A stretch of DNA of 64,000 bases from Hafnia paralvei ATCC 29927 (GTDB taxonomy: Bacteria; Pseudomonadota; Gammaproteobacteria; Enterobacterales; Enterobacteriaceae), in NCBI RefSeq assembly GCF_001655005.1, contig NZ_LXET01000044.1, positions 313,021 through 377,020 on the forward strand, written 5' to 3'. The notes below the pieces were generated by a model. That model was given only the letters and a program-made list of their open reading frames with translations. It had not been told where the DNA came from and made no database searches. Shown in pieces: positions 1 to 8,459 of the stretch. Every line of letters starts with the position of its first letter. Position 1 is the stretch's first letter. Position numbers and translations under genes: made by a program.

Positions 1-225
1 ATGTTGAGTCCAATCGGCGGAGTTATCACAATACACGGTCAAGTTAACGTCACCACTCTCCCAGACTTTGCTTCCTAATGGCGCATTCTCTGGAATAATG
101 AACGAAGGTAACATGGCACTAAATCTAATAGGCCCGCCATGATTGTCTTTATAGCAATCTAACGCCCAGGCAGAGGATGACGAGAATACAGAGACAAGAG
201 CTAACAAAAAGAGAAGATTGCGCAT
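1..225 (-). CDS. Fimbrial adhesin / minor pilin, N-terminal part (cut by window edge)
   Basis: Only the first 75 codons are inside the window; the gene continues past the left edge. Residues 1-21 form a signal peptide (hydrophobic run, SAWA cleavage site). The mature chain begins LDCYKDNHGG, with Cys24 and Cys66 that could form the disulfide typical of pilin or lectin domains. The start is only 2 bp after the chaperone stop, so it is translated from the same fimbrial mRNA. Its last position in a pilin-usher-chaperone-X operon suggests a tip adhesin (inference). A minor pilin is the alternative, because the C-terminal donor-strand domain cannot be seen. Confidence 0.75.
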   Translation of the reverse strand, partial: MRNLLFLLALVSVFSSSSAWALDCYKDNHGGPIRFSAMLPSFIIPENAPLGSKVWESGDVNLTVYCDNSADWTQH

Positions 226-227
226 AT

Positions 228-962
228 TTATTCCTTCAGTACAGCCGTATTTTGACAAACTGACTGCACTGAGTTGCAGCTAATCTTGTAGAGGGTCAGA
301 CCGCCATAATCACCGACATAGCCAATTTGGAAACGAGACGGCAAATTCTTTACTGTCATAGTTTCTTGGTCAAAAGGGGCGACCATAATGCTATTTCCGC
401 CCGCGATAAGCGTCTTACCGTCAAGGCCAATATAGCCAACCGTTACGTAGTAAGGCGTATTATTTTTAAAATTAATCCCGTTTGCCGTCTGAGAAATATC
501 GACTTTATCCCATGTCATCACAGCACCCGCCTTCAGGACTATTGCTTTAGGCCGCCAGAAAAGTTTTAACCGGCTTTGCATGGCAATTTGCATGGCGTTT
601 TTATCTTCCATGCGCGGGGGAACTTCGCGGACATTATAATAAAACAGACTCTCTCGATCTTTCGGCAGCGTAGCCAACGGCGGAAGCGCCATTAACCGAA
701 CTTGGCTCTGTTCTCTAGGATCTAAGCGCAGTAGCGGTGGCAACGGAGAGATAAAATTACGTGTTTTCTTACCCTCGCTATCCTCAATCCATGACTGGGC
801 CAAGTAGGGGAGCGTTTCACTCTTATTCGTTAATCGGACCGACACGCTTTTATCCGTTTCATTCAGCACTAAACGGGTACGATCGGGAAGCACCGCGGCG
901 TTTATCATACTGCTCACACCGAGCAACCAAATAAGTGACACTAATGAATAGCTTACTTTCAT
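228..962 (-). CDS. Periplasmic fimbrial chaperone, PapD/FimC family
   Basis: A 244-residue protein with signal peptide 1-22 (cleavage after SSMINA). The first strand of the mature domain is AVLPDRTRLVLNE. Lys133 in SRLKLFWRP and an N-terminal arginine correspond to the Arg/Lys pair by which PapD-family chaperones clamp the pilin C-terminus. A C-terminal Cys pair (ISCNSVQSVC) is also present. In the family it folds pilin subunits in the periplasm by donor-strand complementation and hands them to the usher. It lies 15 bp after the usher stop and 2 bp before the adhesin start, so the three are co-transcribed. Confidence 0.95.
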   Translation of the reverse strand: MKVSYSLVSLIWLLGVSSMINAAVLPDRTRLVLNETDKSVSVRLTNKSETLPYLAQSWIEDSEGKKTRNFISPLPPLLRLDPREQSQVRLMALPPLATLPKDRESLFYYNVREVPPRMEDKNAMQIAMQSRLKLFWRPKAIVLKAGAVMTWDKVDISQTANGINFKNNTPYYVTVGYIGLDGKTLIAGGNSIMVAPFDQETMTVKNLPSRFQIGYVGDYGGLTLYKISCNSVQSVCQNTAVLKE

Positions 963-977
963 CTTATTAAACCTGAA

Positions 978-3527
978 TTAATGAACAGTCTTACAAGGCA
1001 ATATAATGGCTGCCTCGCTGATATTACTTTGATTAGGTGGGGTGATTTCACAGATGTTGCTGGACCACGCAACACGCAACATGCTTCCTTCCTGAATACC
1101 GCTGAGATAAACGAACCCCTCTTCGGCAACCAATCCAACGTCTTTGTTCGTTTTGGCATCAACAACGGTGACACCCAGTGGAGGAAAACGACCATCGGCA
1201 AGGCGAATAACACCCACAATTTGATAACCTTTGGTCGCACTTAGTGCCGTATAGCCAATAGCGCCTTCAGTAAGAGTGGTGCGAATCACCGAATTACTCA
1301 CATCAACGCCTTCTGGCAGATCGTTGCTGTTGACTTGCAATGTTGCCGTTTGATAATTGCTGATTGAAGGAATGACACCGATGCCATAGCCATTCGTTAT
1401 AGTACGACTGCGATTGAGCGCAACACCAGCAATGCCGTCAGTGTCCACCATCATGCGAGCATTGTTACCACTGGTATAATCATGCAGCGCCGCGCCGTAG
1501 CGAGTCGCGGTGGCAGAACCATTCCAACCCACATTCAGCGAGTTGTATGTGTTCGGTTGGACACTGGCCGCTAAATTAAAGCGACCGTACGGCGAATAGT
1601 GCTGGTAACCGCCACGCAAAGCGGGTTTTCCATCTCTTATTTGATCGTTATCCGCGGATGTGGAAACGTTCCACGTATTGTTCTTGTCAGAAGAATCGTA
1701 ATAAGAAACAGACTGTGCGGTTTTATCCCCATAGCGCTGCACGTTATATGACATGCTGCTGCCTAGCCCGAGAGGAACAGAGAAAGAAAGATAATATTGA
1801 TTTTCGTTTTCGCCATCCCAGCGGGTACGCGTTAACGATAGTGAGGCAGAAATACCTTTGATATCACCAAGCTCAAAATTGCGGCTTAGCGAGAGCGAAT
1901 AACGGGTATCACTATTAGAATTCCAGTATGTATCTCGAGAGATGTTAAAGTATGCATTCACACCAAACGATTCGATCGTTTGGTTAAAGGAGAGAATATA
2001 GCTTTCTTTTTCATCATCGGTATTCTCGTCCCCATCCTGTGAATTGAGATATTCAGTCATCGTCACATACTCTTTATCTGAGAAACGATACCCGGCAAAC
2101 GTGACCTGACTGCCTGTAGACTCAAACCGTTTAGCGTAATTCACTCGATAACTGTAACCGCCTTTTCTTTCCTGTGGTGTTTCAGAGTAGCCCAGTTCGG
2201 CTTCAGAGCGCGTGATATCAAACGATATAGAACCCAGCTCATTCAGATTAAAACCGATCCCCGAGCTAATCGATTGATAATCATCAGCCGTCAGAATCGC
2301 ACCGCCGTAAAGTGACGTATTGCCTAGCCAGCCCCATGAGAATTCGCTGGTCAAGAAAAGAGGGTTATTCACATCGTTGTGCGAGGTCGTTGTCGGTTTT
2401 CCAACAGAGGCCTTATATCGCACCTGGCCTTTACGGGTGAGAAACGGGACCGATGCAGAACCGACTTGAAACGTACTTTTGCGCCCATCCTCTTCTTCTA
2501 CCGTCACATCCATTTGTCCTTGCAGCGTATTCCCTAAATCACTGATGGTAAATGGGCCTGGTGACACGGTTGTCTGATAGAGCACACGGCCGTTTTGCTC
2601 AACGGTCACTTTGGCGTTGGTCTGGGCAATACCTGTAATTTGGGGAGCATAACCTTGCAAATCTGGCGGTAGCATATGTTCATCGCTTTCCAACGAAGCG
2701 CCTGTAAAGTGAAAGGTATCAAAAATATCGGAATCAAGATCGTACTGTCCCGCAGTAAATTTTGATGATATCGCGGGGATAGGACGAAAGAGATAAGTGC
2801 GGGAAAGCGTGGCTTCGCTACCGCTCGATTTACCGTTAATAAAATCTTCACTGTACTGATAATCAGAGCGAAAACGCCAAGCGCCGAGGTTGAATCCTAG
2901 CGTTCCATAAGAGCTCATATTTTGTGTACTATCGCCATCGTGAGGTTCGTATCGGCTGGCATATACGTTATAGTCTAACAATGCGCCTGCTATACCATCA
3001 TCCCAATACTCTGGCGGCGTCCAATTTTTGGCTTGATATTTCATCCATAACTGTGGAGCCGTTAAGTTCAACAGCATATTAGCCTTATCGAGCTTAACCG
3101 AGAGCTCTGGTTTACGGGTAACGTCCAAGCATTTCTGCTGATTCCATTCATGAAGTTGTTTAATAAACGTCTCGTCAAAGCCAAGTTGCTGCAGGTGTTC
3201 GGCGGTCAAGCACAACTGAGTTCCGCTTTCGTTATCAGCAGCGAGCCATTCTAGTGTCCATGTTTTAGGTAACACATTTTTATTGATCGATACCTGAACA
3301 ATATACTGCCCAGCAGGGATCTGCCCTTTCTTCTCGAATTGAGAAAGGTCAATATTGTCACGATCGTCTACATCCATAAAATTCGTATTAAACTCAGTGG
3401 CCAACACAGTCGAAGGCACTAATGCCGAAAAGACAACTGAACATAACGCTTTCTTTATGAAAAGAAATAAATTTAAATAGCCGGTCTTTTTATTTTTGCA
3501 CATAAACACATTTTGTATAAAAAGCAT
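978..3527 (-). CDS. Outer-membrane fimbrial usher, PapC/FimD family
   Basis: An 849-residue usher. A signal-like hydrophobic stretch ends near STVLA (about residue 43), followed by the N-terminal chaperone-binding domain (FNTNFMDVDD onward), the long beta-barrel with plug, and a C-terminal domain with the usual cysteine pair (SNICEI and LPCKTVH). Ushers secrete and assemble chaperone-bound pilins through the outer membrane. The start is uncertain: neither ATG 3527 nor in-frame ATG 3503 has a clear Shine-Dalgarno site, and 3527 lies directly after a terminator-like hairpin. The usher precedes the chaperone, as in pap/mrp-type operons and unlike fim. Confidence 0.93.
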   Translation of the reverse strand: MLFIQNVFMCKNKKTGYLNLFLFIKKALCSVVFSALVPSTVLATEFNTNFMDVDDRDNIDLSQFEKKGQIPAGQYIVQVSINKNVLPKTWTLEWLAADNESGTQLCLTAEHLQQLGFDETFIKQLHEWNQQKCLDVTRKPELSVKLDKANMLLNLTAPQLWMKYQAKNWTPPEYWDDGIAGALLDYNVYASRYEPHDGDSTQNMSSYGTLGFNLGAWRFRSDYQYSEDFINGKSSGSEATLSRTYLFRPIPAISSKFTAGQYDLDSDIFDTFHFTGASLESDEHMLPPDLQGYAPQITGIAQTNAKVTVEQNGRVLYQTTVSPGPFTISDLGNTLQGQMDVTVEEEDGRKSTFQVGSASVPFLTRKGQVRYKASVGKPTTTSHNDVNNPLFLTSEFSWGWLGNTSLYGGAILTADDYQSISSGIGFNLNELGSISFDITRSEAELGYSETPQERKGGYSYRVNYAKRFESTGSQVTFAGYRFSDKEYVTMTEYLNSQDGDENTDDEKESYILSFNQTIESFGVNAYFNISRDTYWNSNSDTRYSLSLSRNFELGDIKGISASLSLTRTRWDGENENQYYLSFSVPLGLGSSMSYNVQRYGDKTAQSVSYYDSSDKNNTWNVSTSADNDQIRDGKPALRGGYQHYSPYGRFNLAASVQPNTYNSLNVGWNGSATATRYGAALHDYTSGNNARMMVDTDGIAGVALNRSRTITNGYGIGVIPSISNYQTATLQVNSNDLPEGVDVSNSVIRTTLTEGAIGYTALSATKGYQIVGVIRLADGRFPPLGVTVVDAKTNKDVGLVAEEGFVYLSGIQEGSMLRVAWSSNICEITPPNQSNISEAAIILPCKTVH

Positions 3528-3533
3528 TATTAA

Positions 3534-3558
3534 AAACCGGTGACAGTCTCACCGGTTT
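3534..3558 (-). terminator. Intercistronic hairpin between pilin and usher
   Basis: Perfect 10-bp stem (AAACCGGTGA / TCACCGGTTT) with a 5-nt loop. Read on the minus strand it is followed by TTTTTA, so it looks like a rho-independent terminator. It sits 22 bp after the pilin stop and just before the usher ATG, and would make pilin mRNA more abundant than usher mRNA. Confidence 0.75.
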
Positions 3559-3580
3559 GATTTCAATGGGTTATGTGATT

Positions 3581-4156
3581 TTATTTATAATCAAGCATAT
3601 AATTAGCCTGAGCCTGTACGTTACCCGGTGTTACCGTCGTAGTACCGATTTTCTCCATACGAGCTTTAAAATTTAACTCTTGATAGGAACTTGAATCAGG
3701 GAAGGTCACGGTTACCGCTGAGCCCAACGTTAACTTATTATTTCCCGAATCGAGAATACGCACACCGACATTGCTAGCAGCACCGATGTTACCTTGCAAT
3801 GTGTTAGCCATCAGGCTTGTATCTGTGGTATCAGTGTTAGGTGAAGTGAAAGTGATTTTCACTTTATCGGTAACCACAACGCCCTTGCTATCTGTCAGAA
3901 TACAATCCTGCAAATGAATGGTGAAATCCTCAGCTAAAGATTGCTGAGTACTATTTAATACATTAGTAGCAACCTCACCCAAGTTGACTTTTAAATCTTC
4001 ATCACCCGGTTTGATTGAACATGGAGCTTCAATCACCTCACCAGTAAAAGTAATTTTACCGGAGCCTTGGTTTGCCTCACCTGCAGCACTGGCGTTAAAA
4101 ACAACGCCTGAAAGTACAACACCTGTGATTCCCGCTAACAACGTTTTCTTAAACAT
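3581..4156 (-). CDS. Major fimbrial subunit (type 1-like pilin)
   Basis: A 191-residue protein starting at ATG 4156, chosen because AAGGA lies 9 nt upstream and the signal peptide MFKKTLLAGITGVVLSG starts there; a longer frame to 4222 lacks these. Cleavage is expected after NASA. The mature domain carries the pilin disulfide cysteines (EAPCSIKPG and LQDCILTD) and ends in ANYMLDYK, matching the penultimate-Tyr C-terminal strand recognised by the chaperone. This is the structural subunit polymerised into the fimbrial shaft. It is the first gene of the operon and is separated from the usher by a terminator-like hairpin. Confidence 0.93.
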   Translation of the reverse strand: MFKKTLLAGITGVVLSGVVFNASAAGEANQGSGKITFTGEVIEAPCSIKPGDEDLKVNLGEVATNVLNSTQQSLAEDFTIHLQDCILTDSKGVVVTDKVKITFTSPNTDTTDTSLMANTLQGNIGAASNVGVRILDSGNNKLTLGSAVTVTFPDSSSYQELNFKARMEKIGTTTVTPGNVQAQANYMLDYK

Positions 4157-4565
4157 GCGACATAGTCCTTTATTATAAAATTGACTTACCCAAGTAAAAC
4201 AATAACGACATAAGCACCCCATAAACGAATGGGTGCCAAGTAGTTAATTTAAAACGAGGGTATATTACAAATAAAAGCGGGGTTAACTTTATTTTTCTTG
4301 TTAATTTACAAAGAAGAATCGCTAATTATATTCAATGTAAACATTGAATATAAAACTGAATTTTTAATTTATATATATCCAACCACAAAAAATGTAGTCA
4401 AACCATTATTTAATGCCATGTTTATGGATAATTATTATTTTATTTTTAAGAACACAGAGGGATGCTACCATAAACTCTGTGACATATTTAGCTATTATTT
4501 CGAATTTACATTTCAATATAGTTTAAGTCTTGTCACAGGCTTTGCGCTTAAGAAGGCTGGCTTTA
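4157..4565. other. AT-rich promoter region of the fimbrial operon
   Basis: About 400 bp of strongly AT-rich DNA between the pilin start and the next terminator. A short hairpin GCACCC/GGGTGC lies at about 4213-4235 in the presumed leader. The main signal is the large palindrome at 4326-4353. A weaker repeat CACAGAG/CTCTGTG lies at 4453-4481. I cannot assign -35/-10 boxes with confidence. AT-richness of this kind is typical of H-NS-silenced fimbrial promoters (inference). Confidence 0.5.
4326..4353. promoter_or_regulatory. 28-bp near-perfect palindrome upstream of pilin
   Basis: Perfect 13-bp inverted repeat, TTATATTCAATGT and ACATTGAATATAA, separated by 2 bp (AA). It lies about 170 bp upstream of the pilin start, in the range of a regulator operator. 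No T-tract follows on either strand, so a terminator is unlikely. The cognate protein is unknown. Confidence 0.6.
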
Positions 4566-4600
4566 TATAAAACGACTTAAGATTATTAAGCCGTTTTATA
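4566..4600 (-). terminator. Terminator of yeeA
   Basis: Inverted repeat TATAAAACGACTTAA / TTAAGCCGTTTTATA (one mismatch) around GATTA, 9 bp after the yeeA stop on the minus strand. The AT-rich arm provides the U-tract. It also separates yeeA from the fimbrial promoter region. Confidence 0.65.
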
Positions 4601-4608
4601 AAACACGC

Positions 4609-5667
4609 TTATTTCGTTAACGCCATGCTAACCAAATCTCTCAGCTCATCGAGCTGTTTTGCCAACTCCAGATTCAGCCACACATAGCCATAGATAGGCG
4701 CCTCTATATTTTCCGCCGCTTTGGCATTTTCCATCAGATGCTTCAACTCAACAGAAACCGCGCCCATTTCCGGTAGGTCACTCAGATCATCGTCAATGTT
4801 GCCGCTCAGTAATGCGCTCGATAACGCATTCAATGTATTGATAGAGAGCTTTTGGAACACCCGCAACGTGGTAGCATTCAGCATGATGAAATGACTTTCG
4901 CGCGTCGCCCAGTAGGCATCGGTCAATAGCTCCAACGTAGACACCAAATTTCGGCTCATGACTTGAATGGCATCAAACACATCTTTATTAATGCGAGTTT
5001 CACGTACACAGGGTGAGATGAGTGTCCGAACCTTGACGAGTTCATTAAGGATTTGCTGATGTTTTGCCGACAAATGTGGACGTTCTAATATGTTGGGTGA
5101 CATATGCGCACTGTAAAAGTCACTCATGTTTTTAAGCTCTTTACTCATCATCAATCGCCAGTGAACAAAAGCTCTCTGTGTATAGATGGAAGTAAAAAAT
5201 AGCGCGAGTAACGAACCGATAATGACATCACCGCTCCGCCATAGCGCAGTGTTCATATCCCCTGGCCCTGCCCCGCAGACGACCGCCAACGTAATACCAA
5301 TCAACAGCCCCATATAGGGCCTTTTACCCAAAGCCAGTACGCCGCACACAAACATCACCAATGCACACCACACTAGCATCAACGGTAACGAATAGATTTC
5401 AATATACAGCGCAATTAGCCCAGAGGTTGCACCGAATACAGTTCCCATAATGCGCTGCAGCGCACGAGTAAGCACGTTCCCCCAAAATGAGATGGGGCCC
5501 ATCACCACCACCATTGTAATGAGCGGCCACGTAGCTTCAGGCACATGCAACAATCGAATGGCTAAAAACGTGAGTACAAATGCAAGCGCCATACGCACGC
5601 CATGCACGACCTTATAGTGACCATAAATGACATGTTCAAGGGGACTTATTGCTCGATTAAGACGCAC
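4609..5667 (-). CDS. yeeA: Inner-membrane FUSC-family protein YeeA
   Basis: A 352-residue protein, the same length as E. coli YeeA as I recall it and similar throughout (for example VVHGVRMALAFVLTF, WRSGDVIIGSLLALFF, IYGYVWLNLELA). The N-terminal half (about 25-165) holds several transmembrane helices of the fusaric-acid-resistance/aromatic-acid exporter type. The C-terminal half is a soluble helical domain. Substrate unknown. The start is GTG 5667, preceded by GAAGG at 8-nt spacing and aligned with the E. coli N-terminus. It is divergent from sbcB, and yeeA and sbcB are also close together in E. coli. Confidence 0.9.
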   Translation of the reverse strand: MRLNRAISPLEHVIYGHYKVVHGVRMALAFVLTFLAIRLLHVPEATWPLITMVVVMGPISFWGNVLTRALQRIMGTVFGATSGLIALYIEIYSLPLMLVWCALVMFVCGVLALGKRPYMGLLIGITLAVVCGAGPGDMNTALWRSGDVIIGSLLALFFTSIYTQRAFVHWRLMMSKELKNMSDFYSAHMSPNILERPHLSAKHQQILNELVKVRTLISPCVRETRINKDVFDAIQVMSRNLVSTLELLTDAYWATRESHFIMLNATTLRVFQKLSINTLNALSSALLSGNIDDDLSDLPEMGAVSVELKHLMENAKAAENIEAPIYGYVWLNLELAKQLDELRDLVSMALTK

Positions 5668-5879
5668 TGGGGATACCTTCAGAAGTACAACATATAGAAA
5701 TTATTTTCTTGCTCAAGTGTACTCAATATCGGAAAGAAAATTAAATAGCAAACACCGATTAGCTAAACCAGATAAAAGATTAATGCGATGTTTTCCGCAC
5801 AGTCCGCCGCAAGCATTGGGTTTAGCTGATTTCGCGGTTACACTAGTTATCACTTTGTTTCCCGATAAGAGATGTTATT

Positions 5880-7304
5880 TTGAGCAAGGCCGCGCCAACT
5901 TTCCTCATCCACGACTACGAAACCTTTGGTCAACATCCCGCGCTAGATCGACCAGCCCAATTTGCGGGCGTTCGTACCGATGCTGATTTCAACATTATCG
6001 AAGAGCCACTGGTCATTTACTGCCGCCCCTCAGACGACTATCTGCCACAGCCAGAAGCCGTGATGATCACAGGTATTACTCCTCAGGTCGCTTTAACACG
6101 AGGCGTTAGCGAAGCCGAGTTTTCTCGCCAGATCAATCAAATATTTAGCGTGCCTGGCACCTGTATCATGGGCTACAACAATATTCGTTTTGATGATGAA
6201 GTAAGCCGCAATATCTTTTATCGCAACTTTTACGATCCCTACGCCTATAGTTGGCAAAACGGGAATTCACGCTGGGATTTACTCGATGTGCTGCGTACCT
6301 GCTACGCCTTACGTCCTGAAGGGATTAACTGGCCAGAAAATGAAGAAGGTCTGCCGAGCTTCAAGCTCGAGCATTTGTCTAAAGCCAACGGTATCGAACA
6401 CGAAAATGCGCATGATGCGATGGCCGACGTGTACGCTACCATTGCACTGGCGAAGTTAGTTAAACAAGCTCAGCCTAAGCTGTTTGATTACCTGTTCCAA
6501 CTGAGAAATAAGCATAAGGTTTCTGCACTACTTGATATCGCCAACATGAAACCTTTAGTCCATATTTCCGGAATGTTTGGTGCGCTGCGTGGCAACACAA
6601 GCCTAGTTGCGCCACTGGCGTGGCACCCCGACAACAAAAATGCCGTGATCATGTGCGATCTTGCCGGTGATATGTCACCACTGTTGGAACTCGATACCGA
6701 TGCTCTGCGCGAACGTCTTTATACACGTCGTAGTGAATTGCGTTCCGACCAACCGCCTGCACCGCTTAAATTAGTCCATATCAACAAGTGTCCGGTTTTG
6801 GCTCCAGATCAGACGCTGCGCCCAGAAAACGCTGAACGCCTTGGCTTAGACCGCCAGCGTTGTATGGATAACTTGCAGTTGCTGCGTAATCACCCAGAAC
6901 TGCGCGATAAAGTCGTTGCCGTTTTCGCTGAGGCCGAGCCTTTTAAAGCGTCAGATGACGTTGATGCACAGCTTTATGACGGGTTCTTCAGCGACGCAGA
7001 CCGAAGCGCCATGCAGATTATAAGAGAGACGCTGCCACAGAATCTTCCCGCTCTCGACCTCACGTTTAACGATAAACGCGTTCTGCCTTTGCTGTTCCGC
7101 TATCGCGCCCGCAACTTCCCCACGACGCTTACCGATGATGAGCAACGTCGCTGGCAACTCCACCGCCAAGCAGTGCTAACACCGGAGCGATTACAGGCGT
7201 ATATCCATCAACTTGAAGAGTTGTATAACCGCCATGAAGACGAACCTGAAAAGCTTGCCCAACTCAAAGAGCTCTTTGAATACGCGCGTCAGCTAGTCAA
7301 TTAA
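5880..7304 (+). CDS. sbcB: Exonuclease I (3'-5' ssDNA exonuclease)
   Basis: A 474-residue DnaQ-like exonuclease. The DEDDh motifs are visible: HDYETFG near residue 12 (Asp/Glu), YNNIRFDDE, and HDAMADVYAT. The SH3-like and helical exonuclease I-specific domains follow. It degrades single-stranded DNA 3' to 5', acting in mismatch repair and recombination. The start is TTG 5880: there is no in-frame ATG nearby, AAGAGATG precedes it, and translation from it matches the known N-terminus. A weak start codon suggests low expression. Confidence 0.96.
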   Translation: MSKAAPTFLIHDYETFGQHPALDRPAQFAGVRTDADFNIIEEPLVIYCRPSDDYLPQPEAVMITGITPQVALTRGVSEAEFSRQINQIFSVPGTCIMGYNNIRFDDEVSRNIFYRNFYDPYAYSWQNGNSRWDLLDVLRTCYALRPEGINWPENEEGLPSFKLEHLSKANGIEHENAHDAMADVYATIALAKLVKQAQPKLFDYLFQLRNKHKVSALLDIANMKPLVHISGMFGALRGNTSLVAPLAWHPDNKNAVIMCDLAGDMSPLLELDTDALRERLYTRRSELRSDQPPAPLKLVHINKCPVLAPDQTLRPENAERLGLDRQRCMDNLQLLRNHPELRDKVVAVFAEAEPFKASDDVDAQLYDGFFSDADRSAMQIIRETLPQNLPALDLTFNDKRVLPLLFRYRARNFPTTLTDDEQRRWQLHRQAVLTPERLQAYIHQLEELYNRHEDEPEKLAQLKELFEYARQLVN

Positions 7305-7326
7305 TATTTATGAGTTTTATGTTTTA

Positions 7327-7344
7327 GGGTGAGCTATATCACCC
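7327..7344. other. Small hairpin after sbcB
   Basis: GGGTGA and TCACCC flank a 6-nt loop, 22 bp after the sbcB stop. No U-tract follows, so its terminator role is uncertain. Confidence 0.35.
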
Positions 7345-7433
7345 ACAGTATTTTCAACAGCGGGTAGTATTAGCATCAGAAGCCGATTTTATCTTTATTT
7401 TACAATAGACTTTACAAAAAACAGGTCGTTATT

Positions 7434-8360
7434 ATGTGGCTAAAAAACGGGCCAGCCTTGGCCGTTCTGGCGTTTATTTTATGGGGTATCACTCCGTTAT
7501 TTTATAAAATGCTGCCGGATGCCAATGCATTAGAGCTGCTAGCGCAACGCCTGTTTTGGTCTATTCCTTTGCTGCTTTTGCTACGTCTGCTCTTCAAAAA
7601 TCGCACAACGTGGAAACAAGTCTGGCAGGACAAGCGCTCTCTGTTTTGCTGTCTGCTGGGCGGCGCTATCATGAGCGTATCATGGACCACGTTTATCTAT
7701 GCCCTCACCCACAATTTGGTCTTAGATGCCAGTCTCGGTTACTTCACTAATCCACTATTTTCAATTGCCCTTGGCGTGATTTTTCTGCACGACAAACTAA
7801 GCCGTTTTCAGCGAATTGCCGTTGCGCTCGCGATAACAGGGCTGGCCTATCAGATCGTGTTGTTGGGACACATCCCCATTTTGGCTCTGGCGATGGGCAG
7901 TACTTTTGCCTTTTATGGTCTGGTGCGTAAATTTATCCGTTACGACATCATGACCGCGTTAACGCTGGAAACCCTTTGGATGTTGCCGCTGGCTATTGCC
8001 ATCACAATTTGGCTGCACATGACAGGCAGCAGCATTTTAGCGGGTTCCGGCACTAAAACCTTTGTACTTTATGCGCTTACCGCCCCAGTCACCTTTGCAC
8101 CACTTTTACTGTTCGCCGCCGCAATCAAACGCACTTCGCTGACGGTGATTGGCTTAGCGCAATATGTAGAGCCGTCGCTACAATTCTTGCTCGCCGTATT
8201 AGCCTTCGGTGAGCCAATTAGTATGCCGAAAATGATCAGTTTCTCCTTGATATGGTTAGGATTGGCATTTTGTGTATATGAGTTATTCCGCCAGCATTGG
8301 CGTTACCGACATCTGGCCACAGATATGGTACGGGGAAAAAGAAACCATCCGGGACATTAA
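7434..8360 (+). CDS. RarD-family EamA/DMT transporter
   Basis: A 308-residue protein with about ten transmembrane helices and the RarD-subfamily signature (WGITPLFYK near the N-terminus, LDASLGYFTNPL, QYVEPSLQFLLAV). RarD proteins are inner-membrane drug/metabolite transporters, named for a chloramphenicol-sensitivity phenotype; the substrate is not established. E. coli rarD lies elsewhere, so this may be a paralog, and I give no symbol. It is monocistronic, with a weak ribosome-binding site (CAGGTCG). Confidence 0.85.
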   Translation: MWLKNGPALAVLAFILWGITPLFYKMLPDANALELLAQRLFWSIPLLLLLRLLFKNRTTWKQVWQDKRSLFCCLLGGAIMSVSWTTFIYALTHNLVLDASLGYFTNPLFSIALGVIFLHDKLSRFQRIAVALAITGLAYQIVLLGHIPILALAMGSTFAFYGLVRKFIRYDIMTALTLETLWMLPLAIAITIWLHMTGSSILAGSGTKTFVLYALTAPVTFAPLLLFAAAIKRTSLTVIGLAQYVEPSLQFLLAVLAFGEPISMPKMISFSLIWLGLAFCVYELFRQHWRYRHLATDMVRGKRNHPGH

Positions 8361-8413
8361 CTCACCCACCCTAACCGCTCAATAAACATCCTCCGGTCTG
8401 GCCACGCTATAGG

Positions 8414-8443
8414 TAAAAAATCGGGGAGCTTTCACTCCCCGAT
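8414..8443 (-). terminator. Terminator of puuP
   Basis: Perfect 9-bp stem ATCGGGGAG / CTCCCCGAT with a 6-nt loop and, read on the minus strand, a TTTTT tail. It lies 17 bp after the puuP stop. Confidence 0.85.
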
Positions 8444-8459
8444 ATGACTTCTACCCGTA

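Noticed and set aside
4298..4570. 90-codon plus-strand frame upstream of the pilin
   Set aside because: TTG start without ribosome-binding site, very AT-rich, runs through the palindrome; no family resemblance.
4157..4608. Possible invertible promoter (fim-type phase switch)
   Set aside because: No pair of inverted repeats flanks a promoter at suitable distance, and no FimB/FimE-type recombinase gene lies in the window.
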